This document shows positions 17,594 through 25,945 of a stretch of DNA of 64,000 nucleotides, one piece after another; position 1 is the stretch's first letter; every line of letters begins with the position of its first letter. The notes beneath the pieces are model-generated. The model ran no database searches. It saw nothing but the letters and a program-made list of their open reading frames with translations, and was not told the origin of the DNA. The translations under genes were made by a program, and so were the position numbers. Source of the stretch: PALG01 sp964495885 (GTDB lineage Bacteria; Bacteroidota; Bacteroidia; Flavobacteriales; Flavobacteriaceae); NCBI GenBank assembly GCA_964495885.1, contig CAZBWO010000001.1:62001-126000 (forward strand), in the 5' to 3' direction.

Positions 17594-18444
17594 CAATTTC
17601 TTAAATCATGTAATGCCATGATGGGTACTTTGGTATGTAAGCCTAATTCTTTTACCATAGGGTTTGAAAATAACTTAGAAAAAAGTGTATGTTTCTTATT
17701 TACAAAAACTACCATTCCGCTTCCCCTACTCTGTACAAACAAATCTACGGCATCATTTACAGAATCATTTTCCAAAAAGTGGAAACTGTAAGGTACCTCT
17801 TCCAAAATATCTTCCAAAATTCCTTTAAAATTCTGTTGCTCTTCGGAAAGCTGGTCTTCCTCTTGAACATGTAAAACCCGAATAGGAGCTTTGGTAATAG
17901 TGGCCATTTCGACTAAAAATTGTAATTCCCTTTTTTTAAAATGTGTCTTGAAACTTGTGGGAAAGACAATTTCCTTAGGGGGGTGGTATACCGTTTCTGG
18001 TGGAATGGCAAGTACAGGGCAATTCCTAACGTATTCCATTACCCGCATGGTGTTACTGCCAAAACTAGTATTAATGGCATTGGTATCTCCTTTTGTTCCC
18101 ATGACAATCAAATCTATATCTTTCATCTCAACTACTTTCGAAATTGCATCTAACAAATCATTCTGTTGGGAAAGGGTGATGAATGTATGGGTTTCAGATT
18201 CATCCCTAAAGGAAAGACGTTGCAATATTTTTTTCAATCCCTTATCTGAATTATCCTTAAGAGTTTCAAATAGCCCTTGATCCATGGCGGTTGTCATCAA
18301 ATTGTCCGTAGCATAATTTGCAAGGTTGTAGGCGTGCAATAAATAAAATTCGCAAACGTACGGTTTGTATAAATCTACCGCATAGGCGATAGCATCCCAG
18401 GCATTTCTGGAAAAATCTGTTGGAATGAGGATTTTACGTTTCAT
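17593..18444 (-). CDS. Tandem-domain universal stress protein
   Basis: The 283-residue protein starts at MKRKILIPTDFS; the 31 in-frame residues upstream overlap the previous gene and do not resemble an Usp. Domain one carries the ATP motif GTKGDTNAINTSFGS (G-x2-G-x9-G-S). Domain two is degenerate and ends with a hydrophobic strand (VPIMALH). It is the second gene of an operon usp-usp-(ATP-cone nuclease)-(beta-CASP), 4 nt after the first usp. Confidence 0.9.
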   Translation of the reverse strand: MKRKILIPTDFSRNAWDAIAYAVDLYKPYVCEFYLLHAYNLANYATDNLMTTAMDQGLFETLKDNSDKGLKKILQRLSFRDESETHTFITLSQQNDLLDAISKVVEMKDIDLIVMGTKGDTNAINTSFGSNTMRVMEYVRNCPVLAIPPETVYHPPKEIVFPTSFKTHFKKRELQFLVEMATITKAPIRVLHVQEEDQLSEEQQNFKGILEDILEEVPYSFHFLENDSVNDAVDLFVQSRGSGMVVFVNKKHTLFSKLFSNPMVKELGLHTKVPIMALHDLRN

Positions 18445-18448
18445 AGTA

Positions 18449-19294
18449 TTAGGTGGTTTGCAATAATAATATGGGAATGGTATCACTCTGCGCCATTTTC
18501 TGAACGACGGGTTCCCGAAATAGGCTAACAATAGCATTGTGATTTCTATAAAGCAATACCAAAAAATCTATTTGCTCCTTTTCAACATATTGATGCAGTA
18601 TTTCTGAAACCTGAACAGCTTCAGGAATATAATGGAATGATGGTTTTAGCGCTGCAAAAAGTGTTTCAAATTTACTTTTAATAGTAAGTTGTTTCCCTGT
18701 TAGGGAGGTCTCCTCACCCACGTGTAGTATGTGGAGTGAAGCATTGGATTGCTCGGCGATTTCAAAAATTGCTGTTTTTTGATCTTCCACAAACAATTCC
18801 TTAAAATCTGTTGCGAGCCCTATTTTTGTAGGCATCTGGAAAGCATTATGGTCTGAGATGACCAACAAAGGACAACCTTTAATTTTGTGCATCATTTTTT
18901 GGGTGGTACTCCCTACCAAAATGTTTTCATCTGCAGTGCGTCCCTTGGTTCCCATGATGGTTAAATGGATAGCCTCTTGCTGAATGATTTTATTTACAGC
19001 CCTAAATAGTTGCATACCGGTAGCAATAAATTTGAAGTTTACTTCCGTAGAACCTAATCGTTGTTTCAGGGAATTGATAAAGCGTTCCCCTTCTTCATCT
19101 GCTTCCGCATAAAGTTGGTCTGCAATTTGTTCAGATTTTCCAATGTCTACCCTACTCGTGAGTCCACTCATAGAATCTTCAAAAGAATAGACAATGATGA
19201 TGGTAGCGTTCCTACTTGCCAAAAGTTTTGATGCATAAAGAATCGCATTTTCAGAATTTTTTGAAAAATCAGTAGGGGCCAATATACTTTTCAT
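18449..19294 (-). CDS. Tandem-domain universal stress protein, first gene of the nuclease operon
   Basis: The 281-residue protein begins MKSILAPTDFSKNS. The first domain retains G-x2-G-x9-G-S (GTKGRTADENILVGS). The second domain has lost these glycines, like the second domain of its neighbours. The gene starts 16 nt after a TATCTTTC -7 element with an FNR-like box at the standard distance, so the whole operon should respond to oxygen. Confidence 0.9.
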   Translation of the reverse strand: MKSILAPTDFSKNSENAILYASKLLASRNATIIIVYSFEDSMSGLTSRVDIGKSEQIADQLYAEADEEGERFINSLKQRLGSTEVNFKFIATGMQLFRAVNKIIQQEAIHLTIMGTKGRTADENILVGSTTQKMMHKIKGCPLLVISDHNAFQMPTKIGLATDFKELFVEDQKTAIFEIAEQSNASLHILHVGEETSLTGKQLTIKSKFETLFAALKPSFHYIPEAVQVSEILHQYVEKEQIDFLVLLYRNHNAIVSLFREPVVQKMAQSDTIPILLLQTT

Positions 19295-19309
19295 GATTCC
19301 AGTTTTATC

Positions 19310-19352
19310 GAAAGATACAATGCATTAACCAATTCCAGTATGATAATTATCA
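19310..19352 (-). promoter_or_regulatory. FNR/FixK-like box plus -7 element of the usp-usp-nuclease operon
   Basis: The minus-strand dyad is CTGATAATTATCAT (core 19341-19352, centre 19346.5), identical to the one at 15374. TATCTTTC lies at 19310-19317, centre 19313.5, exactly 33 bp away. Confidence 0.78.
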
Positions 19353-19417
19353 GCACTTTCAGAATTAAAATTATATTAAGAAAATTTCATTCTTTGAATT
19401 GTACCTTTAAAATAAAA

Positions 19418-19642
19418 ATGAAAAATTTAGGTATTCCTTCCCTTATTGCCACTACTTTGGTGCTTATAACGCTGGTGATTTTTTCAAGTCTGGACTTTCC
19501 GTATCCATGGGTCTTTTTCCTAACCGTATTCGGACAGGTATTATTGGTGTTCGCCGTGTATAAGGTACTTAGGGATGACTATGAAACCGACAAAACCTTT
19601 GCCGACTTTTACGAAGATTATCCTATTGGAAGGCAGGAGTAG
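19418..19642 (+). CDS. Small membrane protein of unknown function
   Basis: The 74-residue product starts at MKNLGIPS; the upstream in-frame region has poor coding character. Two hydrophobic helices (about 8-24 and 29-49) are followed by a charged tail (RDDYETDKTFADFYEDYPIG). I do not recognise a family. A TACCTTTA element at 19402-19409 would give a very short leader. The FNR-like box at 19341-19352 lies upstream but not at the 33-bp spacing, so control by it is doubtful. It converges on a usp gene with a 2-nt gap. Confidence 0.65.
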   Translation: MKNLGIPSLIATTLVLITLVIFSSLDFPYPWVFFLTVFGQVLLVFAVYKVLRDDYETDKTFADFYEDYPIGRQE

Positions 19643-19644
19643 TT

Positions 19645-20478
19645 TTATTCATGTAGCACCAGGAAAGGTATTTCTGTGTGGTATCCTATTTTTGCGATAG
19701 TAGGTTTAAACAATAGTCGCTGGAAAAAATTGAGGTTCTTTCCAACCATGGCAACCACATCAATCTTCATAGAATCAATAAATTCCTGTAGGCCCTGCTC
19801 TAATTCAGGACTTTGGATCCAATGAAAACTATGGGGAATTCCTTGCAGGGTATCACTTAAAAAATCACGATTCTTTACCTGTTCTGGACCTAACCCACTT
19901 CTTTTTCTGGCCACTCTCAAGACTTTGATGGAAGAATGGTGAAAGGATGCAAATCCTGTAAGGGTCTGGAGCACCTTGCTTTTATAAACAATGTTGAAAT
20001 CTGTAGGAAAGGCAATATTTTCTGGAACGATGTAGTGCGCCTTTTCCGGAATAACCAATGTAGAGCACTTTACTCTTGTAATTACTGCCCCAGCATGACT
20101 TCCCAAAGTTACTTCCTTTATTCCGGAAGCTCCTTTGGTTCCCATGACGATCAAATCTATATCATGTTTCCTCACAAACTTCCGAATGCCTTCCACAAAA
20201 AGACAAGTTTCAAAATGTAAAAAAATACGATGTTGATGCCCTGGAAAATTTGTATCAATTCGTGACTCAAAATTCATTAAACGTTGTTGGACACTGGAAT
20301 CTGAAAATGAAACTGAAATTCCTTGAACATGAAGGTCGGCACTACTATCCACACTACCACTTAACCCCAAATGTAATAAATGGAGTTCCATGGCTTGGCC
20401 CTTAAAAAAGGAAAGGGCATATACTATGGCATTCCACGAATTTTCAGAGAAATCCGTAGGAAATAATATACGTTGCAT
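19645..20478 (-). CDS. Tandem-domain universal stress protein
   Basis: The 277-residue protein is read from MQRILFPTDFSENS, the conserved Usp start; an in-frame ATG seven codons upstream is less likely. It keeps the ATP motif GTKGASGIKEVTLGS in the first domain and has a degenerate second domain. It is monocistronic, with the best-matching promoter of the set (TATTTTTG) and an FNR-like box upstream. Confidence 0.9.
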   Translation of the reverse strand: MQRILFPTDFSENSWNAIVYALSFFKGQAMELHLLHLGLSGSVDSSADLHVQGISVSFSDSSVQQRLMNFESRIDTNFPGHQHRIFLHFETCLFVEGIRKFVRKHDIDLIVMGTKGASGIKEVTLGSHAGAVITRVKCSTLVIPEKAHYIVPENIAFPTDFNIVYKSKVLQTLTGFASFHHSSIKVLRVARKRSGLGPEQVKNRDFLSDTLQGIPHSFHWIQSPELEQGLQEFIDSMKIDVVAMVGKNLNFFQRLLFKPTIAKIGYHTEIPFLVLHE

Positions 20479-20496
20479 ACCTTCTAATTTCAAGGT

Positions 20497-20539
20497 CAAA
20501 AATACTAGGCCTTAAAAAGAGAAAGAATGATAAATATCA
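20497..20539 (-). promoter_or_regulatory. FNR/FixK-like box plus consensus -7 element
   Basis: The dyad CTGATATTTATCAT (minus orientation, core 20528-20539, centre 20533.5) stands 33 bp from the centre of a perfect TAnnTTTG element, TATTTTTG at 20497-20504. It drives the usp gene starting at 20478. Confidence 0.82.
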
Positions 20540-20548
20540 GTTTTGAAA

Positions 20549-21595
20549 TTATTCCATATGTTGAAGTGCCTTTAAATCAAGGATTCTAATATTTCTTCCT
20601 TCAATTTCAACAAGGCCTTCCTTTTTAAAACCAGAAAGGGTTCTAATGAGACTTTCGGTAGCAATGCCAGCTACGTTTGCCAAATCATAGCGGGAAATTC
20701 GCAGACTATCTTCTGGTTTTTTATTCATGATTTCGGCGAATTGCAAGATGGTCTGTGCTGTTTTCTTACGCACAGAACTATACGCCATTTGAAGTAATTG
20801 TTGTTTTACTTCGGAAAGATTTTCGGTAAGTACATTTACCAGTTGAAGGGTTACTTCCTGACTTTTACCAAGGACATCCCGAAGCTTCTTTTTGGAAATA
20901 GCCGCTAGGGCAACATCTTCAACAGCAGTGGCAGATTCTTGATACGGAATATGGTCCTCAAAAGAAGTGAAGCCTAAAAAATCATCTGGTTTGTATAGAG
21001 CGGTGATGAGTTCCTTTCCGCTTTCTTCCATCTTGTGGGTTTTCACAATCCCCTTCAGAATTAGAAACACATCATTGGAATGGTTGCCTTCTTCATAAAT
21101 GCACTCTCCTTTTTTGAATTCCATGGTCATTCCATTGTCATCAAAAAAGTTTTTAAGCTCATTTAGGTTATGCAAATGCTCTTCATCTTCTATGGAAGCA
21201 TCTGGAGCATGTATTTGTGAAAGCAATTGTCCCTTAGCCAACCTGCTTTCAACAGCACTCATAAGTTCTTCCTCTTCAAAAGGTTTGGTTAGGTAGTCAT
21301 CTGCACCCATATCCATTCCTTTTCGGATTTCCTTGTGCTCTGCCTTCGCAGACAGGAAGATAAAAGGAATAAAACGGGTAGTTTCATCTTCAGACAACGC
21401 TTGCAAAACCCCGTAACCATCTACTTCAGGCATCATAATGTCGCAAATAACCAGTTGCGGGAGTAGGGCTTTGGCTTTTTCAATACCAATCCTGCCGTTA
21501 GATGCGATTGCCACTTCATAACCAGCAAGCTCCAACAGCTCTGCGGTGTTTTCCCGAAGTGCCGTATCGTCTTCTATTAAAAGAATGTGTTTCAT
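20549..21595 (-). CDS. Response regulator fused to a Crp/Fnr-type transcription factor
   Basis: The 348-residue protein joins a receiver domain (1-120; acidic D9/D10, phospho-acceptor D52, S82, K104) to a cyclic-nucleotide-binding-like domain (about 145-260) and a Crp-type helix-turn-helix (about 298-340). The recognition helix ATESLIRTL keeps the Glu314 and Arg318 that read the GA of TGA half-sites, matching the dyads seen upstream of eleven local promoters. Only two cysteines (C51, C165) are present, so an FNR-like Fe-S cluster is excluded and oxygen sensing must come from elsewhere, probably the kinase encoded 2 nt upstream. It merges the FixJ receiver and FixK DNA-binding roles in one chain (inference). 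Confidence 0.92.
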   Translation of the reverse strand: MKHILLIEDDTALRENTAELLELAGYEVAIASNGRIGIEKAKALLPQLVICDIMMPEVDGYGVLQALSEDETTRFIPFIFLSAKAEHKEIRKGMDMGADDYLTKPFEEEELMSAVESRLAKGQLLSQIHAPDASIEDEEHLHNLNELKNFFDDNGMTMEFKKGECIYEEGNHSNDVFLILKGIVKTHKMEESGKELITALYKPDDFLGFTSFEDHIPYQESATAVEDVALAAISKKKLRDVLGKSQEVTLQLVNVLTENLSEVKQQLLQMAYSSVRKKTAQTILQFAEIMNKKPEDSLRISRYDLANVAGIATESLIRTLSGFKKEGLVEIEGRNIRILDLKALQHME

Positions 21596-21597
21596 AA

Positions 21598-22821
21598 TTA
21601 CATTTCTAATGGAAGCGTTGCCGTAAATGTACTTCCGTGATCCTCTTTGCTTTCAAAAGTAATATCTCCGCCTAGGTTTTGCAAATGACTTTTGGCAATA
21701 TTAAGCCCTATACCTGTCCCCTGATTCAACAATGCATTTTCCGCACGGAAATACCGGTTAAAGATATATTTCTGTTCCTTTTCTGGAATTCCCATACCTT
21801 CATCTACTACCTTTATCATAAGCAATGTTCCCTTTTCGGCTACTTCAATGGAGATGGAGGTATGCTCTGGGGAGTATTTGATGGCGTTATTTACCAAATT
21901 CGTAAGAACTAGTTCCAATACTTTTTCATCGAAGTTTATTTCAATATCATCAATACCTTCCGGGTAGTGAATAACCTGTCCTTCTTTCAACAACATATTC
22001 GCATTATAAACCACTTCATTAATTACTTTGCTAATAGGAAACAAAGTTAGTTTATAGTTTACCTTGCCTGTTTCCAAACGTTCTACGGAAAGAAAATCAT
22101 CTAAAATATTATTGAGGTATTTCACCTTTCCCGTAATGGTTTTAAGGTGTTTTTCCCTTTTTTCCTGTTGTGCTTCTGTGGTATATTTCCCAATCAAACT
22201 TGAAGAAGTAAGGATGCCGCTGAGTGGGGTTTTGAATTCATGGGAAACCAAAGAAAGGAATTTGGTTTTCAAATCGTTAAGTTCCCGTTCTTTCTGAAGC
22301 GACTCCTTCATTCTATTCTCGGCATCCTTCCGTCGTTCAATTTCAGTCTCTAATTGCTTAATAGTTTGGGTAAGTGCCTTGGTCCTATTATGAACCTTAC
22401 GCTCTAGTTCTTGGTTGAGTTCTTCCAATCGCTCTTCGTATTGTTTGCGAACGGTAATGTCAATTACCATCGCCATCACACATTGTTGGCCATTAGCTTC
22501 AAAGGGTTTTAGCCCTACCTCAACTGGAAATTTAGAACCATCCTTTCGTACTCCAAACAATTCACGCCCTTGCCCCATAATCCGTTTCTCGGATTGCTTC
22601 ATAAAGTTTTGAACATATCCCTTGTGTACAGAGTGATGTTTCTTAGGAATAAGGGTATCGAGAGGTTGCTCTATAAGCTCTTCTTTTTGGTAGCCAAAAA
22701 GTTCTGCAAGGGTATCATTTAACGCAATGATTTGTTGCAGTGGATTTACTATAACAATCCCCTCTGAGATTGCTTCCGTTAAAAGATTAAATATATCTTT
22801 TTCCTTTTCTTTAAAATCCAT
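21598..22821 (-). CDS. PAS-domain sensor histidine kinase, FixL-like
   Basis: The 407-residue soluble kinase starts at MDFKEKEKD. One PAS domain (about 8-125) resembles the haem PAS of FixL: His66 in SVHKGY falls where the proximal haem ligand sits, and Arg86 in GQGRELFG where the distal arginine sits. A coiled coil (about 126-185) leads to the HisKA box SHEFKTP (His194) and the HATPase domain (N312, DEGMGIP, GTGIGL). There are no transmembrane helices, so it senses a cytoplasmic signal, plausibly oxygen. A perfect TACCTTTG element at 22826-22833 (minus) would start transcription at or next to the ATG, suggesting a leaderless mRNA. The FNR-like dyad is 35 bp from it. Haem binding is inferred from alignment by eye. 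Confidence 0.88.
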   Translation of the reverse strand: MDFKEKEKDIFNLLTEAISEGIVIVNPLQQIIALNDTLAELFGYQKEELIEQPLDTLIPKKHHSVHKGYVQNFMKQSEKRIMGQGRELFGVRKDGSKFPVEVGLKPFEANGQQCVMAMVIDITVRKQYEERLEELNQELERKVHNRTKALTQTIKQLETEIERRKDAENRMKESLQKERELNDLKTKFLSLVSHEFKTPLSGILTSSSLIGKYTTEAQQEKREKHLKTITGKVKYLNNILDDFLSVERLETGKVNYKLTLFPISKVINEVVYNANMLLKEGQVIHYPEGIDDIEINFDEKVLELVLTNLVNNAIKYSPEHTSISIEVAEKGTLLMIKVVDEGMGIPEKEQKYIFNRYFRAENALLNQGTGIGLNIAKSHLQNLGGDITFESKEDHGSTFTATLPLEM

Positions 22822-22858
22822 TATCCAAAGGTAAATAATTTCAAATACATTCCACAAC

Positions 22859-22901
22859 TGATTAATATCATAAATCAAACAGGCCACTATCTGTATTTTT
22901 A
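22859..22901 (+). promoter_or_regulatory. FNR/FixK-like box plus -7 element of the 139-residue gene
   Basis: The plus-strand dyad CTGATTAATATCAT (core 22859-22870, centre 22864.5) is 33 bp from TATTTTTA (22894-22901, centre 22897.5). It also lies 35 bp from the divergent kinase promoter, so it could provide autoregulation. Confidence 0.72.
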
Positions 22902-22921
22902 TACCATTAATCGCCTAAGCC

Positions 22922-23341
22922 ATGAATACAATATCTAAAGCAGAACTCTCCTTTTACCAAAAAACCGGGGAATTGTTCTATGCAGTAGCCGCAGCAGATA
23001 AAATTGTAAGAACCCAGGAATTTGACACTCTAAAAGAGGTCGTGAATACACTTTGGCGGCCCATGGAACACTATGAAGATGAATTTGGGGAAGATGCCGC
23101 TTACCAAATGGAAATTGTATTTGATTGGCTAGACTATGAAAGCTTGGATGCCGAAGACTGCTTTGATGACTTTAAGGATTTTTATCATAACCATCCTTCG
23201 CTTTTTTCAGAAAAGAGAAAACAGCTTATCCTCAAAACCGCTCATAAAATTGCCGCTTCCTTCTCTGGAAAAAACAAAAGTGAACTCACTTTATTGGGAA
23301 AAATACAATTGTTATTCTTTCCAGAAAACGAAATTACATAA
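22922..23341 (+). CDS. Acidic helical protein, possibly TerB-like
   Basis: The 139-residue product is predicted all-helical and acidic. The opening (FYQKTGELFYAVAAADKIVRTQEFDTLKEVV) has the look of a TerB/DjlA-N helical motif with an acidic, metal-ligand-like spacing, but several TerB hallmark residues are not evident, so the family is tentative. No signal peptide or membrane helix is seen. Its promoter carries the FNR-like box at the standard spacing, placing it in the low-oxygen regulon, divergent from the sensor kinase. Confidence 0.7.
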   Translation: MNTISKAELSFYQKTGELFYAVAAADKIVRTQEFDTLKEVVNTLWRPMEHYEDEFGEDAAYQMEIVFDWLDYESLDAEDCFDDFKDFYHNHPSLFSEKRKQLILKTAHKIAASFSGKNKSELTLLGKIQLLFFPENEIT

Positions 23342-23387
23342 CCTCCATTATTTTCTAGCTTTTTAGATTTAACCTATCTTTACAATC

Positions 23388-23687
23388 ATGAGTAGTTTTC
23401 AAGAAATCATTGCATCACATCCTCTGGTACTTATCGATTTTTCTGCCGAATGGTGCGGACCTTGCAAGATGCTAGGCCCCATTCTAAAACAAGTAAAAGA
23501 GGAAATGGGGGATGCTGCTAAAATTGTAAAAATAGACGTAGATAAAAATCCTGCCCTTGCCTCCCAATACAAGGTCATGGGTGTCCCAACACTTATCCTC
23601 TTCCAAGGGGGAACACAGGTATGGCGACAATCTGGGATCCTTCAAAAAAATGAATTGGTTTCCCTGCTGAAAAATTATCAAGCCTAA
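23388..23687 (+). CDS. trxA: Thioredoxin
   Basis: The 99-residue cytoplasmic thioredoxin has the active site WCGPC at 23-27, the cis-proline segment GVPT and no signal peptide. It donates electrons to disulfide substrates after reduction by TrxB. A TATCTTTA -7 element at 23375-23382 would place the transcription start within two or three bases of the ATG, so the mRNA may be leaderless. The stop overlaps the deoC start (TAATG), indicating a trxA-deoC-deoD operon. No FNR-like box is present. Confidence 0.95.
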   Translation: MSSFQEIIASHPLVLIDFSAEWCGPCKMLGPILKQVKEEMGDAAKIVKIDVDKNPALASQYKVMGVPTLILFQGGTQVWRQSGILQKNELVSLLKNYQA

Positions 23688-24331
23688 TGGAACTTCGGCA
23701 ATTTATAGATCATACCTTATTAAAAGCTACGGCTACCCCGGAAGACATTGAAACACTGTGCAAAGAAGCCATAGAACATCAATTTTATGCGGTATGTGTA
23801 AATAGCTGTTATACCCACTTGGTCACTACCCAATTAAAGTTTGAACGGGTCTTGGTGGCTTCGGTGGTGGGTTTCCCCTTAGGGGCAATGTGTGCAGAAG
23901 CCAAAGTAGCTGAAGCGAAAGAGTGTATTGAAAAAGGAGCAGATGAAATTGACATGGTCATCAATATTGGTTTCCTAAAAGCTGGTCTTGTAAAAAGTGT
24001 GCGTGAAGAGATTTCGGCAGTAAAAGAAGCCATTGGAAATCATGTGCTAAAAGTAATTATTGAAACCTGTTATCTTTCCGAAGAAGAAAAAATACAAGCT
24101 TGTGAAATCTGTGAGAAAGCAGGAGCCGACTTCGTAAAAACTTCTACCGGTTTTGGAACTGGGGGTGCCACATTGGAAGACGTTGCACTCATGCGGAAGA
24201 CACTAGGTCCCCATATGAAAATAAAAGCCTCTGGAGGTATTACAACTGGAAAAGAAGCACTTCTATTCATTGCAGCAGGGGCGTCAAGAATTGGAACTTC
24301 CAACGGAATTCATTTAATCAATACCCAATAG
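23687..24331 (+). CDS. deoC: Deoxyribose-phosphate aldolase
   Basis: The 214-residue class I aldolase cleaves deoxyribose-5-phosphate to acetaldehyde and glyceraldehyde-3-phosphate. It begins with the typical IDHTLLKATAT, keeps the catalytic lysine region VIIETCYL (Lys before it in LKVIIE) and ADFVKTSTGF (Schiff-base Lys), and the phosphate-binding KASGGI/GTSNG. It is directly followed by deoD, so the pair forms a deoxynucleoside salvage unit. Confidence 0.96.
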   Translation: MELRQFIDHTLLKATATPEDIETLCKEAIEHQFYAVCVNSCYTHLVTTQLKFERVLVASVVGFPLGAMCAEAKVAEAKECIEKGADEIDMVINIGFLKAGLVKSVREEISAVKEAIGNHVLKVIIETCYLSEEEKIQACEICEKAGADFVKTSTGFGTGGATLEDVALMRKTLGPHMKIKASGGITTGKEALLFIAAGASRIGTSNGIHLINTQ

Positions 24332-25033
24332 ATGAGCACACACATCAATGCCCAACCGGGTGATATAGCAGAATCTGTATTACTCCCTGGAGACCCCATG
24401 CGGGCGAAATGGATTGCTGAGACCTTTTTGGAAGATGCCGTTTGTTATAACGAGGTTCGCGGCATGTTGGGCTATACAGGTACCTTTAAGGGAAAGCGTA
24501 TTTCTGTTCAAGGAACCGGTATGGGAATTCCCTCTGCACTTATTTATTGCCACGAACTCATAAACGAATACCATGTAAAAAATCTTATTAGGGTGGGTTC
24601 TGCGGGTTCTTATCAGCCAGATGTTGAGTTATATGATATTGTGATTGCCATGGCTGCTTCCTCTACTTCAGGTATCAATAATTCAAGGTTTATTAATGCA
24701 GATTATTCCCCTACTGCCAATTTCGAATTGCTGCTAAAGGCTGCTAATTATGCAAAGGCAAACAGCATTCCTATCAAAGCTGGAAATGTGCTCTCTGCTG
24801 ATGAATTTTACGAAGATGAATATGAGTCTTATAAAAAGTGGGCAGAATTTGGGGTGTTATGTGTAGAAATGGAAGCTGCCGGCCTTTACACTATTGCCGC
24901 AAAATTCAACGTTAGGGCATTGACAATTTTAACCATTTCAGATTCATTGGTCACTAGAGCAAAGACTACTTCGAAGGAGCGGGAAACCACCTTTACAAAG
25001 ATGGTGGATATTGCTTTAAACACACTCCTGTAA
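24332..25033 (+). CDS. deoD: Purine-nucleoside phosphorylase (DeoD type)
   Basis: The 233-residue enzyme phosphorolyses purine (deoxy)nucleosides. Family features are the GDPMRAKWIAE phosphate site, RVGSAGS, the substrate-binding VEMEAAGLY and the catalytic ISDS near the C-terminus. The start follows the deoC stop without a spacer. With deoC it feeds deoxyribose-phosphate into glycolysis. Confidence 0.96.
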   Translation: MSTHINAQPGDIAESVLLPGDPMRAKWIAETFLEDAVCYNEVRGMLGYTGTFKGKRISVQGTGMGIPSALIYCHELINEYHVKNLIRVGSAGSYQPDVELYDIVIAMAASSTSGINNSRFINADYSPTANFELLLKAANYAKANSIPIKAGNVLSADEFYEDEYESYKKWAEFGVLCVEMEAAGLYTIAAKFNVRALTILTISDSLVTRAKTTSKERETTFTKMVDIALNTLL

Positions 25034-25035
25034 TT

Positions 25036-25073
25036 AAAAAAAAGCCGAAATCAATAATGATCCCGGCCTTTTT
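25036..25073 (+). terminator. Terminator after deoD
   Basis: An imperfect hairpin (GCCG-AA-ATCA ... TGAT-CC-CGGC) is preceded by an A-run and followed by five Ts. It separates deoD from the convergent usp gene and may act in both directions. Confidence 0.65.
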
Positions 25074-25092
25074 AAAATGTTAGGAATTACTG

Positions 25093-25929
25093 TTACATTT
25101 TAATAGTAATTACTGGCAATTCACTGTGATTTACCAAATCTTCACTTATACTTCCAGAGAAGAAATGAGCTAAACCTTTTCTTCCATGGGTTGGCATGAC
25201 AATAGCATCAGCAGCCACTTGGTTGGAATAGGTGAACACTCCTTCTTCTACCGTGTAAGCGTTTACGGTATCTACTTCAGTTAATTTATATTGTTCATCA
25301 GCCTTGGCAGTCAATAAAAATTGCAAGATACGGTCATGCATTTCCTGTGTACTGTTGAAACCATCACCAGGCGTATTGATATAGACCAAATGCATTTTTG
25401 CACCAAGGGTATTCACAAGGGAGTGAGCTTTCTGGAATACTGGCACAGCTTCATTTTCAAAGTTGGAAGCAAATACTAGTTTTTCAATTTTAAACTTTTT
25501 GGAGCGGTGTTTAACAACCAACACCGGGATTTCAGAATTACGAACAACCTTTTCCGTATTGGAACCTACAAACACTTCTTTAAGTCCGCTACTTCCGTGG
25601 GACCCCATCACAATAAGATCGCAACCAAATTCTTCGGCTACACTATCTATTTCATTAAAATGCTTATAATTTTGCACGGTTGTATGTACTTTAATTCCGT
25701 CTAAGTATTCTTTGTCAAGAAATTCATTGAAACGTTTTTCGGCCAGTTTCATATAGAACATGGCCTCCATCATATCCTGTGATTCCTTTTTATTGATGAC
25801 AGCCTCGGAAAGTCCCATCATATGCAGGGCCACAATCTCGGCACTGTTCTGGTGGGCTAATTGTGAAGCTACCTCAAGGGCGTATTCAGAATGTTCTGAA
25901 AAATCTATAGGTACGAGAATTTTTTTCAT
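25093..25929 (-). CDS. Tandem-domain universal stress protein, co-transcribed with HPF
   Basis: The 278-residue protein starts MKKILVPIDFSEHS. Both domains look competent: domain one has GSHGSSGLKEVFVGS, and domain two has the related PTHGRKGLAHFFSGS. This differs from the other four usp proteins in the window, whose second halves have lost the motif. It starts 17 nt after the hpf stop, so the pair is under the FNR-like promoter at 26273-26315. Confidence 0.92.
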   Translation of the reverse strand: MKKILVPIDFSEHSEYALEVASQLAHQNSAEIVALHMMGLSEAVINKKESQDMMEAMFYMKLAEKRFNEFLDKEYLDGIKVHTTVQNYKHFNEIDSVAEEFGCDLIVMGSHGSSGLKEVFVGSNTEKVVRNSEIPVLVVKHRSKKFKIEKLVFASNFENEAVPVFQKAHSLVNTLGAKMHLVYINTPGDGFNSTQEMHDRILQFLLTAKADEQYKLTEVDTVNAYTVEEGVFTYSNQVAADAIVMPTHGRKGLAHFFSGSISEDLVNHSELPVITIKM

Positions 25930-25945
25930 GATAACAAATTAAGGG

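Noticed and set aside
19341..19418. Control of the 74-residue membrane protein gene by the usp-operon box
   Set aside because: The candidate elements on the plus strand are 46 and 59 bp from the dyad centre, off the invariant spacing.
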